DNA from: Streptomyces griseus
GTDB taxonomy: Bacteria > Actinomycetota > Actinomycetes > Streptomycetales > Streptomycetaceae
Assembly (NCBI RefSeq): GCF_900460065.1
Contig: NZ_UAVD01000032.1
Coordinates: forward strand, 248,001-312,000
DNA length: 64,000 nt
Direction: 5' to 3'
The notes below the pieces were generated by a model, which was not told the origin of the DNA, searched no databases, and worked only from the letters and a program-made list of their open reading frames with translations. Shown piece after piece: positions 24,466-32,421 of the stretch (position 1 is its first letter; each line of letters opens with the position of its first letter). The translations under genes were made by a program, and so were the position numbers.

Positions 24466-25443
24466 ATGAATCTTGCCTTCATCCCCAGTCCGTCGACCGG
24501 CGTGATCGAGCTCGGCCCGATCCCGCTCCGCGGCTACGCGTTCTGCATCATCATCGGTGTCTTCGTCGCCGTCTGGTTCGGCAACAAGCGCTGGGTAGCC
24601 CGGGGCGGCAAAGCCGGCACCGTGGCCGACGTCGCCGTCTGGGCGGTGCCCTTCGGCCTCGTCGGCGGCCGGCTCTACCACGTGATCACCGACTACCAGC
24701 TGTACTTCAGCGACGGTGAGGACTGGGTCGACGCCTTCAAGATCTGGGAGGGCGGCCTCGGCATCTGGGGCGCCATCGCGTTCGGCGCCGTCGGAGCCTG
24801 GATCGCCTGCCGCCGCCGGGGCATCCCGCTGCCCGCCTGGGCCGACGCGCTGGCCCCGGGCATCGCCATCGCCCAGGCCATCGGCCGCTGGGGCAACTGG
24901 TTCAACCAGGAGCTGTACGGAAAGCCCACCGATCTCCCCTGGGCGCTGGAGATCAGCGAGGGCCCGAACCGGGTCGCCGGGACGTACCACCCGACCTTCC
25001 TGTACGAGTCGCTGTGGTGCATCGGCGTCGCGCTCCTGGTCATCTGGGCCGACCGCCGCTTCAAGCTCGGCCACGGACGGGCGTTCGCGCTGTACGTCGC
25101 CGGCTACTGCGCGGGACGCGGCTGGATCGAGTACATGCGGGTCGACGAGGCCCACCACATCCTCGGCCTCCGCCTGAACGTGTGGACCGCGATCGTCGTC
25201 TTCATCCTGGCCGTCGTCTACATCGTGATCTCCGCGAAGATCCGTCCGGGCCGCGAGGAGATCGTCGAGCCCGACCGGGACGCCACCCCCGCCGAGAAGG
25301 ACGGTTCCGGCGAGGACGGCTCCGGGGAGAAGGGCGTCGCGAAGGCGGACGCCGCCGCGAAGGACCCGCTCACGAAGGACGAGCCCGGCAAGGACGCCAC
25401 CGCCGAGAACGCCGGCGCGGCCGGGGCGGCCGAGAAGGCCTGA
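24466..25443 (+). CDS. lgt: Prolipoprotein diacylglyceryl transferase
   Basis: Lgt moves diacylglycerol from phosphatidylglycerol onto the lipobox cysteine of prolipoproteins. The 325-residue protein has about seven membrane helices and the family signature GRWGNWFNQELYGKPTDLPW in two parts; GGRLYHVITDY holds the essential His/Tyr region and GRGWIEYMRVDEAH the conserved Arg/Glu. A hydrophilic tail of about 65 residues rich in Lys, Asp, Glu and Ala (repeated GSGED/GEKG and KDEPGKDAT-like units) follows the last helix and would be cytoplasmic; it is typical of actinobacterial Lgt but not needed for catalysis. Confidence 0.95.
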   Translation: MNLAFIPSPSTGVIELGPIPLRGYAFCIIIGVFVAVWFGNKRWVARGGKAGTVADVAVWAVPFGLVGGRLYHVITDYQLYFSDGEDWVDAFKIWEGGLGIWGAIAFGAVGAWIACRRRGIPLPAWADALAPGIAIAQAIGRWGNWFNQELYGKPTDLPWALEISEGPNRVAGTYHPTFLYESLWCIGVALLVIWADRRFKLGHGRAFALYVAGYCAGRGWIEYMRVDEAHHILGLRLNVWTAIVVFILAVVYIVISAKIRPGREEIVEPDRDATPAEKDGSGEDGSGEKGVAKADAAAKDPLTKDEPGKDATAENAGAAGAAEKA

Positions 25444-25482
25444 CCGACCGCGCCCCGGGGCGCACCCCCGGACACCACCTCC

Positions 25483-25526
25483 CGCTCGCCGGGCGGGCCC
25501 GCAGTCTCAGGCCCGCCCGGCGAGCG
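25483..25526. terminator. Bidirectional terminator overlapping the 3' end of the CitE gene
   Basis: A perfect 17-bp stem, 25483-25499 against 25510-25526, with a 10-nt loop, lies between the convergent lgt and CitE-type genes. The TGA of the minus-strand gene (25507-25509) is inside the loop and its last five codons lie in one arm. Confidence 0.85.
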
Positions 25527-26373
25527 CGATCGTTCTGCGGGCGGACGCCACCACCGCCGCGTCCACGAACCTCCCGTCCGGCAGCGCCAGCGCCCCCGCC
25601 TCCACCGCCGAGGCCGCGATGATCTCCTCGGCCGCCTCGATCTCCTCGGCCGTCGGCCGGAAGGCCCGCTCGATCACCGGCAGCTGGCGCGGGTGGATCG
25701 CCGCCCGGCCCAGCATCCCGAGCGCCCGGCCCCGCCCGCACGACGTCCACAGCCCGTCCAGGTCCCGGACGTCCGGGAACACCGACTGGGCGGGCGGCGG
25801 CAGGGCAGCCGCCCGGGCCGCCACCACGGCGCGGCTGCGCGGCCAGTCGAGCCCGGTGTCCTCCCGTACGCCCAGATCCGCCCGCAGATCCGCCTCGCCC
25901 AGGGCGATGCCGCACACGGCGTGATGGGCCGAGGCGATCGAGTACGCGTGCTCGACCGCGAGCGCCGACTCCAGCAGCGGATACAGCGCCACGCCCGGGG
26001 CCACGGCCGCCACATGGTGCACCGAGACCGCATGGGTGATCTTCGGCAGCCGGAACGCGGCCAGGCCCGGCAGCTTCGCCAGTGCCCGGACGTCCTCCTC
26101 GCCGTGCACCCGGACGTGGACCGGCACCGCGTCCGGGGCCGCCGTGACCTGGTCGCCGAGGAGTTCGGCGGTGGCGGAGCGGGCGTACTCCTTGCGGTCC
26201 GGGGCGACGGCGTCCTCCAGATCCACGATCACCACGTCCGCCCCGCTGCCCAGTGCCTTCGCCACCACCTCGGGCCGGTCCCCGGGCACGTACAGCCAGG
26301 TCAGCGGCGGCCGGCCGACGGGCGGCGGCGGGCCGTCCGGCAGCGGCGGGGCCGGGACCGGCCGGCCGGTCAC
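25507..26373 (-). CDS. CitE-type CoA ester lyase
   Basis: The 288-residue protein belongs to the HpcH/HpaI-citE family of magnesium-dependent C-C lyases that cleave malyl-, citramalyl- or citryl-CoA. It shows TWLYVPGDRPEVVAKAL, VVIVDLEDAV (metal-binding region), AFRLPKI, LYPLLESALAVEHA (Glu ligand), IALGEADLRADLG (Asp region) and GRAAIHPRQLPVI. The GTG start overlaps the stop of the CaiB-type gene by 4 nt, so the two are translated together. A pair of CoA-transferase and CoA lyase suggests breakdown of a hydroxy-dicarboxylate, but the substrate cannot be told. Confidence 0.85.
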   Translation of the reverse strand: MTGRPVPAPPLPDGPPPPVGRPPLTWLYVPGDRPEVVAKALGSGADVVIVDLEDAVAPDRKEYARSATAELLGDQVTAAPDAVPVHVRVHGEEDVRALAKLPGLAAFRLPKITHAVSVHHVAAVAPGVALYPLLESALAVEHAYSIASAHHAVCGIALGEADLRADLGVREDTGLDWPRSRAVVAARAAALPPPAQSVFPDVRDLDGLWTSCGRGRALGMLGRAAIHPRQLPVIERAFRPTAEEIEAAEEIIAASAVEAGALALPDGRFVDAAVVASARRTIALAGRA

Positions 26374-27569
26374 AGCGCCCCCTGGTCCCGCAGCGCCGCG
26401 ATCCGGGTCTCCGAGAGGCCGATCCCGGCCAGGATCTCCTCGGTGTCCGCGCCGTGCGGACGGCCCGCCCACCGGATCGAGCCGGGAGTCTCCGAGAGCC
26501 GGAAGAGGACGTTCTGCATCCGCAACGGCCCCAGCTCCGGGTCGTCGACCTCGGTGACGGTGTCCAGCGCCCGGTACTGCGGGTCCTCCATCACCTCCCT
26601 TACGTCGTGGATCGGGGCGACCGCCGCCTCCGCCTTCTCGAAGCCGTCCAGCACCTCGTCCCGGCTGTGCCGGGAGATCCAGTGGCCCACGGCCTCGTCC
26701 AGCTCCTCGGTGTGTTCGGCCCGGGTGGTGCCCGCGCCGAACCACGGCTCCTCGATCAGCTCGGGGCGGCCGACGAGGCGCATCACCCGCTCGGCGACGG
26801 ACTGGGCGGAGGTCGAGACGGCGACCCAGTGGCCGTCGGCGGTGCGGTAGGTGTTGCGCGGGGCGTTGTTGCGGGAGCGGTTGCCGGTGCGCGGCTGGAC
26901 GTAGCCGAGCTGGTCGTACCAGAGCGGCTGCGGGCCCAGCACGGTGAGGATCGGCTCGATGATCGCCAGGTCCACCACCTGCCCCTCGCCGGTCTTCTCG
27001 CGCCCGGCGAGCGCGGCCATCACCGCGTACGCGGTGGCCAGCGCCGCGATGGAGTCGGCGAGCCCGAACGGCGGCAGCGTCGGCGGCCCGTCCGGCTCCC
27101 CGGTGATCGCCGCGAAACCGCTCATCGCCTCGGCCAGCGTCCCGAAGCCGGGGCGGTGGGCGTACGGCCCGAACTGGCCGAAACCGGTGACCCGGGCCAG
27201 CACCAGACGCGGGTTGACGGCGTGCAGCTCCGCGGGGCCCAGGCCCCAGCGCTCCAGGGTCCCGGGCCGGAAGTTCTCGACGATGACGTCGGTCTCGGCG
27301 GCCAGGCGGAGGAGGACGTCCCGGCCGCCCGGGGCGGACAGGTCCAGGGTCAGGGTGCGCTTGTTGCGGCCGAGCAGTTTCCACCACAGCCCGACCCCGT
27401 CCTTGGCGGGCCCGTGCCCGCGCGAGGGGTCCGGCCTGCGGGGGTGCTCGACCTTGATCACATCGGCGCCGAAGTCCCCGAGCATGGTGGCCGCGAGCGG
27501 TCCGGCGAAGAGGGTGGCCAGGTCGACGACCTTCAGCCCGGTCAGGGGTCCAGCCGCGGTGGTGCTCAT
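26370..27569 (-). CDS. CaiB/BaiF-family CoA-transferase (class III)
   Basis: This 399-residue protein is a class III CoA-transferase. The N-terminus GLKVVDLATLFAGPLAATMLGDFGADVIKVE (in pieces) and VENFRPGTLERWGLG are diagnostic. The catalytic aspartate should be D172 in PPFGLADSIAAL. The C-terminal part is normal (ILAGIGLSETRIAAL). Its ATG overlaps the ribokinase stop by 4 nt and its stop overlaps the CitE-type GTG by 4 nt. These enzymes move CoA between acids such as succinate, formate or carnitine derivatives; donor and acceptor are unknown here. Confidence 0.92.
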   Translation of the reverse strand: MSTTAAGPLTGLKVVDLATLFAGPLAATMLGDFGADVIKVEHPRRPDPSRGHGPAKDGVGLWWKLLGRNKRTLTLDLSAPGGRDVLLRLAAETDVIVENFRPGTLERWGLGPAELHAVNPRLVLARVTGFGQFGPYAHRPGFGTLAEAMSGFAAITGEPDGPPTLPPFGLADSIAALATAYAVMAALAGREKTGEGQVVDLAIIEPILTVLGPQPLWYDQLGYVQPRTGNRSRNNAPRNTYRTADGHWVAVSTSAQSVAERVMRLVGRPELIEEPWFGAGTTRAEHTEELDEAVGHWISRHSRDEVLDGFEKAEAAVAPIHDVREVMEDPQYRALDTVTEVDDPELGPLRMQNVLFRLSETPGSIRWAGRPHGADTEEILAGIGLSETRIAALRDQGAL

Positions 27570-28450
27570 GAGGCCTCGATCTCGCTGCGGTAGGGCATGG
27601 ACGTGGACGCGCCGGGCTTCTGGACGCAGAGCGCCGCCGCCGCGGAGGCGAACGCCACGGCCTCGGCCACCGGCCGCCCCTCGCCGAGCGCCACGGCCAG
27701 CGATCCGACGAAGGTGTCCCCGGCGCCGGTCGTGTCGACGGCGTTCACCGACGGCGCCTCGAAGAGGACCGGTTCACCGCCCCGGGCCGCGTACAGGCAG
27801 CCCTTCGCGCCGAGCGTGACGATGACCTCGGGCACCCGGCGCAGCAGGAGCTGCGCCGCGGCGTGCGGCTCGGCCTGCCCGGACAGCTCGGCGGCCTCGT
27901 GTTCATTGGGCACCAACAGGTCGATGTGATCGAGGAGTTCATCGGGCAAGGGCTGCGCCGGGGAGGGGGTGAGGATGGTCCGTACCCCCTGGCTCCGGGC
28001 CGCGCGGGCCCCCTCGACGACGGCGGACAGGGGGAGTTCGAGCTGCATCAGCAGCAGTTCGGACTCGGCGATCGCCGCGATCTCCCCGGGCCCCAGCGCG
28101 GTGACCACGCCGTTCGCGCCGGGGACCACCACGATCGAGTTGGCCCCGGTCTCGTCCACCACGATGTGCGCCGTGCCGCTGGGGCCCTCGGCGGTGTGCA
28201 GGAGGTCGGTGTCCACCCCGGCGTGTTCGAGGCCGTCGCGCAGCCGCGTCCCGTACGCGTCGTCGCCGACCGCGCCGATCATCATCACCTCCCCGCCGGC
28301 ACGGGCGGCGGCGACGGCCTGGTTGGCCCCCTTGCCGCCGGGGACCGTCCGGAACTCCCGGCCGGTGACGGTCTCGCCGTGCCCGGGGGCGCGGGCCGTG
28401 TAGGCGACGAGGTCCATGTTGGTGCTGCCGAGCACCGCGATGCGGGTCAT
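27566..28450 (-). CDS. rbsK: Ribokinase-like PfkB-family sugar kinase
   Basis: The 294-residue protein is a PfkB kinase close to ribokinase, which makes ribose 5-phosphate. It has the N-terminal substrate block VLGSTNMDLVAY, the first PfkB signature region VPGGKGANQAVAAARAGG, and the second signature DTTGAGDTFVGSLAVAL with the catalytic Asp in the GAGD anion hole. The ATG overlaps the stop of the upstream ADP-ribosylglycohydrolase gene. Following four such genes, it could trap ribose released from ADP-ribosyl compounds; that is inference. Another ribosyl sugar or nucleoside is possible. Confidence 0.88.
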   Translation of the reverse strand: MTRIAVLGSTNMDLVAYTARAPGHGETVTGREFRTVPGGKGANQAVAAARAGGEVMMIGAVGDDAYGTRLRDGLEHAGVDTDLLHTAEGPSGTAHIVVDETGANSIVVVPGANGVVTALGPGEIAAIAESELLLMQLELPLSAVVEGARAARSQGVRTILTPSPAQPLPDELLDHIDLLVPNEHEAAELSGQAEPHAAAQLLLRRVPEVIVTLGAKGCLYAARGGEPVLFEAPSVNAVDTTGAGDTFVGSLAVALGEGRPVAEAVAFASAAAALCVQKPGASTSMPYRSEIEAS

Positions 28451-29928
28451 GGGCGCAGAGCCTCCTGGTGGGTCAGTGCGGCGAGGGTGTCGAAGCCGGT
28501 CCGGTCGAAGCCGGATACGGAGGTGGCGAGCCGGTTCTTCAGCGGGGCCGTCCAGTGCTCGGGCAGGGCGTCCGGGGCGCCGGCGAGAAGTCCGGCGAGG
28601 GATCCGGCGGTCGCCCCGTTGGAGTCGGTGTCCCAGCCGCCGGAGACCGCGAGGCCGATCGACCGGGTGAAGTCGCCGTCGGCGTGGGTGAGGGCGGCGG
28701 CGAGCAGCGCGGCGTTGGGCAGCACGTGCACCCAGTGGTGGGTGTCCGCGTAGGCGGCGTGCAGCCGGTCCACGACGGCGTCGAACTCCCCTTCCGCACG
28801 GGCCGTTTCGATGCCGAGCCGGATCGCGCGGGCGTACCGCGAGTGCGGCGGCACCACCCGCAGCCCGGCGGCCAGGCAGCCGTGGACGTCGCTCTCCCCG
28901 GCCGCCGCCACCGCGAGGGCGGCCGCGGTGAACATCGCGCCGTAGACCCCGTTGCCGGTGTGGGTGAGCACGGCGTCGCGGTGGGCCTGGGCGGCGGCTC
29001 CGGCCGGGTCGCCCGGGTGGGTCCAGCCGTGCACGTCGGCCCGGATCTGGGCGCCGATCCACTCCCGGAACGGGTTGCGGTGGCGGGCGGTCGCCGGGGG
29101 CTCCACGCCCGCGAGGAGGTTGCCGTAGGCGATGCGCTCGGCGGTGAAGGTCCGCCCGGCCGGAAGTTCTTCCAGCCAGAGGCGGGCCAGGTCGGCGGTG
29201 GTGAAGGACCGGCCGTGCCGCTGGAGCAACAGCAGGGTGAGGAGGGGGTGGTTGAGGTCGTCGTCCTCCGGCATGCCGTCGATGGTCTCGGCCAGGGACG
29301 TGGGGGCCGAGCGGCGGTTCCAGGGATGCGCGGCGAGCAGGTCGGCGGGTACGCCGCGCTCGGTGAACCACGTGGTGAGGGGCCAGTTGCCGGCGGCGCG
29401 GGCCAGGGCGCGGATGCCGTCCAGGGGCAGCTTCTCGACCGGTTTGCCGAGCAGGCAGCCCGCCGCCCGGCCGAGCCAGGCCGCGTGCAGCCGGGCGTGG
29501 GTGACGGCGGGCGCCCGGTCGGCGGGCTGTCCGTCCCCGCCGGCGGCGGGCGTACGGTCCCCGGCGGTGCGCGCGGCCCCGGGCGGCCCCGGCCAGTGCG
29601 GGCAGAGGGCCATGATCTCGTCCAGCCCGGTCGGCTCCTCCGCCGCCGAAGGCGAATCGATCGCGGCGAGTTCGTCGAGCAGCCGTTCGGCCAGTGCGCG
29701 CAGGCGCGGCGGCGCGGGCGGCTCGGACGCCCCCGCCCGGTCCGGGGCGGGGGCGCCCCCGGCCGCGTACCACCGCTCCTCGATCGCCCGGGCGTCGCGG
29801 CCGTCCTGCGCGGCCTGCCGCAGCTCGTGACCGACCAGGTCCTCGGGCTGCGCCCAGGTGAGGCGGACGTGCCCGGCCCGGGGCGGGCGGGCCTCCGTGT
29901 CCGGCGTCCGGTGCGGGGGAGCGTTCAC
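28447..29928 (-). CDS. ADP-ribosylglycohydrolase-fold protein, paralogue 1
   Basis: This 493-residue protein has an N-terminal extension of about 160 residues (LTWAQPEDLVGHELRQAAQ and following) and then an ADP-ribosylglycohydrolase domain. The domain begins HAAWLGRAAGCLLGKPVEKL, where Cys stands in place of the usual Asp of the first metal motif; it also has MPEDDDLNHPLLTLLLLQRHG and an intact last motif GGWDTDSNGAT (D433, D435). The domain normally uses two magnesium ions to remove ADP-ribose from arginine or related groups. Overlaps with rbsK (4 nt) and with paralogue 2 (4 nt) show one operon. Substrate is unknown. Confidence 0.85.
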   Translation of the reverse strand: MNAPPHRTPDTEARPPRAGHVRLTWAQPEDLVGHELRQAAQDGRDARAIEERWYAAGGAPAPDRAGASEPPAPPRLRALAERLLDELAAIDSPSAAEEPTGLDEIMALCPHWPGPPGAARTAGDRTPAAGGDGQPADRAPAVTHARLHAAWLGRAAGCLLGKPVEKLPLDGIRALARAAGNWPLTTWFTERGVPADLLAAHPWNRRSAPTSLAETIDGMPEDDDLNHPLLTLLLLQRHGRSFTTADLARLWLEELPAGRTFTAERIAYGNLLAGVEPPATARHRNPFREWIGAQIRADVHGWTHPGDPAGAAAQAHRDAVLTHTGNGVYGAMFTAAALAVAAAGESDVHGCLAAGLRVVPPHSRYARAIRLGIETARAEGEFDAVVDRLHAAYADTHHWVHVLPNAALLAAALTHADGDFTRSIGLAVSGGWDTDSNGATAGSLAGLLAGAPDALPEHWTAPLKNRLATSVSGFDRTGFDTLAALTHQEALRP

Positions 29929-31118
29929 CGCCCACCGGCCAGCGCGCCGAACGCCTGCTCATGGGCCCGGCGGCGTTCCAGGTCCCGGGCGAAGACCTCC
30001 CGGGCCACCTGTGCCAGCACCCCGGCCGGGGTCTCCAGATCCAGCCGGCTCGCCTCCGCGACCGTGGCGGCCCAGTCGGCGGGGGCCTCCCCGCCGAGCG
30101 CGCCGACGATCGCCCCGCTCATCGTCGCGATGGAGTCGCAGTCCCGCCCGTAGTTCACCGAGCCGAGCACCGTACGCCGGTAGTCACCGCCCCCGACCAG
30201 CAGCATTCCCAGCGCGATGGGCAGCTCCTCGATGGCGTGCAGCCGGGAGGGGCGTCGGGCGCCGAGCGAGGGGTTGCGGTAGTCGGGGCCGACCGTGTCG
30301 AAGGGCTCCACCGCCGCCCGCAGCGGGGTGAGCGCGGACTCGAAGTCCTCGTGGCGCACGGCCACTTCGGCGACCGCCTCGATCGCGGCCCGGGTGCCGT
30401 CCCTGGCCGTGGACAGGGCCGCGTCGACCACGGTGCCGGGGGTGGCGCCCGGGCGGCAGGCGGCGGCGACGGCGGCGGCGAAGACCCCGGCGGCCTCCCG
30501 TCCGTAGGAGGACTGGTGGGGAGCCGCCACCTCCAGCGCCTCGGCGTACGCGGCCTCCGGGTGGCCGGCGTTGACCAGGCCGACCGGGGCCATGTACATC
30601 GCCGCCCCGCAGTTGACGATGTTGCCCGCACCGGCCTCGCGCGGGTCCACGTGCCCGTAGTGCAGCCGGGCCACGATCCACTTCTCCGCCAGGAAGATCC
30701 GCTGGAGGGGGAGCGCCTCCGCCTCCAGTTCCGGGATCCAGCGGGGCGACAGCAGGTCCGGGACGAGGTGGTCGGCGACGGCGTACGCGTCGAGGTGGTC
30801 GCGGACCCGGTTGTAGACCCGGATCAGGGCGTGGGTCATCAGGGTGTCGTCGGTGACGTGCCCGTCGCCCTTGTGGTAAGGGGCGACGGGGCGCGCGGTG
30901 CGCCAGTCCTCGCCGTACCAGGGGCCGACGATCCCGGTCACCCGGCCGCCGTGCCGCTCGGCGATCTGCTCGGGGGTCCAGCCCTCGACCGGGCCGCCGA
31001 GGGCGTCGCCGACGGCGGCTCCGACGAGGGCCCGGTGGACGCGGTCATCGAGTCCGGGCGTGGTGGGGGAGGGGCGCGGGGCCGAGAGGGCGGCTTCCAT
31101 GGCCGTTGTGGGCGTCAT
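29925..31118 (-). CDS. ADP-ribosylglycohydrolase, paralogue 2
   Basis: At 397 residues this is the most canonical member of the set. Motif one is ALVGAAVGDALGGPVEG, motif two HVTDDTLMTHALIRV, and motif three YGRDCDSIATMSGAIVGALGG (D326, D328), together the expected di-magnesium site. I prefer ATG 31118; GTG 31133 and ATG 31100 are also possible and none has a strong ribosome site. The start lies 74 nt inside the 3' end of paralogue 3, an unusually long overlap for this operon. Confidence 0.88.
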   Translation of the reverse strand: MTPTTAMEAALSAPRPSPTTPGLDDRVHRALVGAAVGDALGGPVEGWTPEQIAERHGGRVTGIVGPWYGEDWRTARPVAPYHKGDGHVTDDTLMTHALIRVYNRVRDHLDAYAVADHLVPDLLSPRWIPELEAEALPLQRIFLAEKWIVARLHYGHVDPREAGAGNIVNCGAAMYMAPVGLVNAGHPEAAYAEALEVAAPHQSSYGREAAGVFAAAVAAACRPGATPGTVVDAALSTARDGTRAAIEAVAEVAVRHEDFESALTPLRAAVEPFDTVGPDYRNPSLGARRPSRLHAIEELPIALGMLLVGGGDYRRTVLGSVNYGRDCDSIATMSGAIVGALGGEAPADWAATVAEASRLDLETPAGVLAQVAREVFARDLERRRAHEQAFGALAGGR

Positions 31119-32421
31119 GCCGGAATTGTCCACCCGGGGTGGCCGGTTCCGTGGCTGCCAGCAGCCCGGCGAGTTCGATCAGGTCCGTGCCCGCGAGCCG
31201 GGGCAGCGCGCAGCCCGCCAGCGTCCGGCACGCCTCGCGCCAGCCCGCCGGCACGGCGGTCACCGAGCCGATCGCCCCGGTCAGCGCCCCGGCCAGGGCG
31301 GGTGCGGAGTCCGCGACCCGGGACAGGCAGGCGGCCGCGGGGATCGCCTGGGCGATCTCGCCCCGGGCGGCGGTGGTGAGGGCGAGCGCGACCGGCACGG
31401 TCTCCGCCGCCGCGATCCCGTAGCTGTAGACGTGGTCCACGATCTGGTGCTCCAACACCGGGACCAGGGCGAACGCCCCGGCGGGCTCGTCGGCGAACTC
31501 CCGGGCCAGACGGACGGCGTGCACGGCGTTGCGGGCGATCTCGGTGCCCTCGGGGAGCCGGTCGAGGGCCGCGTTCACCACGGTGTCGACGTCCGCCCCG
31601 GCCAGCGCCACGGCGATGGCGGCGGCCACGGCCCGTGCTCCGTGCACCCCGTCGCCGTCCTGGGTGTAGCGGGCGTCGAACTCGGCGAGCTCCGCCGCTT
31701 CCTCGGGGTCGCCCGGGTGGACCACGGCGAGGACGGCTGCCCGTACGCAGGCGGCGTCGTCGAAGTAGTGCGGGTTGTCGTGCCCGGTGGCGGGGGGCCG
31801 CAGCCCGGCGGCCAGGTTGCCGAGCCCGGCCCGCACCGAGATCCGGGCCCGCAGCGGGAGCACCGCGGCCTCGACCTCGGGGGCCCGGGCGCTGGCGGCG
31901 GCGACGGTGGCGGCCAGCGCGTTCCAGGCCCGGTCGACCGCGTCCCGCATCCGGCGTCCGGGCGAGAGGCCGTCCGCCTCGTCGGCGGCCGCCGCCAGCA
32001 CCGTACGGGCGGCGAACGCGGCCCATTCGGCGTCGTCGGACGGGCCGAGCCGCAGCGGCTCGGGCGGCTGGTTGAGAGCGATGGGCACGGGGAGCGTGGT
32101 GGTCGCGTTCTGCTCGGCGAAGGTGTCCAGCTCCCGGGTGAGCCGCCGGGTCCACTCGGGCATCCGGGCCGCCCGGTGCCGGGCGGCGGGCCACCCGGCG
32201 GCGTCGCCCGCCGCGAGACCGAGCAGCAGCCCCTCGATCCGGGCGCGGCGGGAGGGGGCCGCGGGTCCGGGGGCGCCCGCGGGCCGGGCCGTGGCCGCGG
32301 GTCCGGCCGTGCCCGGAGTCCGGGCCGCGTCGCGGGCCGCCTGTGCCGGGTCTCCCGTGGACGGTTCGCGTGGCGTGGCCACGGCGGGTCGGCCTCCGGC
32401 CGCTTCACCTGACGGCGTCAT
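31045..32421 (-). CDS. ADP-ribosylglycohydrolase-fold protein, paralogue 3, degenerate metal site
   Basis: The 458-residue protein starts with a Pro/Ala-rich segment of about 60 residues and then shows a divergent fold: LLLGLAAGDAAGWPAARHR for motif one and LGPSDDAEWAAFAART for motif two. Motif three reads CLSRVADSAPALAGALTGAIG: V369 stands where the other paralogues have the first Asp of DxD, while D371 is kept. Loss of that metal ligand suggests altered or lost catalysis. The last 30 residues (GGQFRHDAHNGHGSRPLG region) look like an extension into the next gene. It overlaps paralogue 4 by 4 nt. Confidence 0.8.
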   Translation of the reverse strand: MTPSGEAAGGRPAVATPREPSTGDPAQAARDAARTPGTAGPAATARPAGAPGPAAPSRRARIEGLLLGLAAGDAAGWPAARHRAARMPEWTRRLTRELDTFAEQNATTTLPVPIALNQPPEPLRLGPSDDAEWAAFAARTVLAAAADEADGLSPGRRMRDAVDRAWNALAATVAAASARAPEVEAAVLPLRARISVRAGLGNLAAGLRPPATGHDNPHYFDDAACVRAAVLAVVHPGDPEEAAELAEFDARYTQDGDGVHGARAVAAAIAVALAGADVDTVVNAALDRLPEGTEIARNAVHAVRLAREFADEPAGAFALVPVLEHQIVDHVYSYGIAAAETVPVALALTTAARGEIAQAIPAAACLSRVADSAPALAGALTGAIGSVTAVPAGWREACRTLAGCALPRLAGTDLIELAGLLAATEPATPGGQFRHDAHNGHGSRPLGPAPLPHHARTR

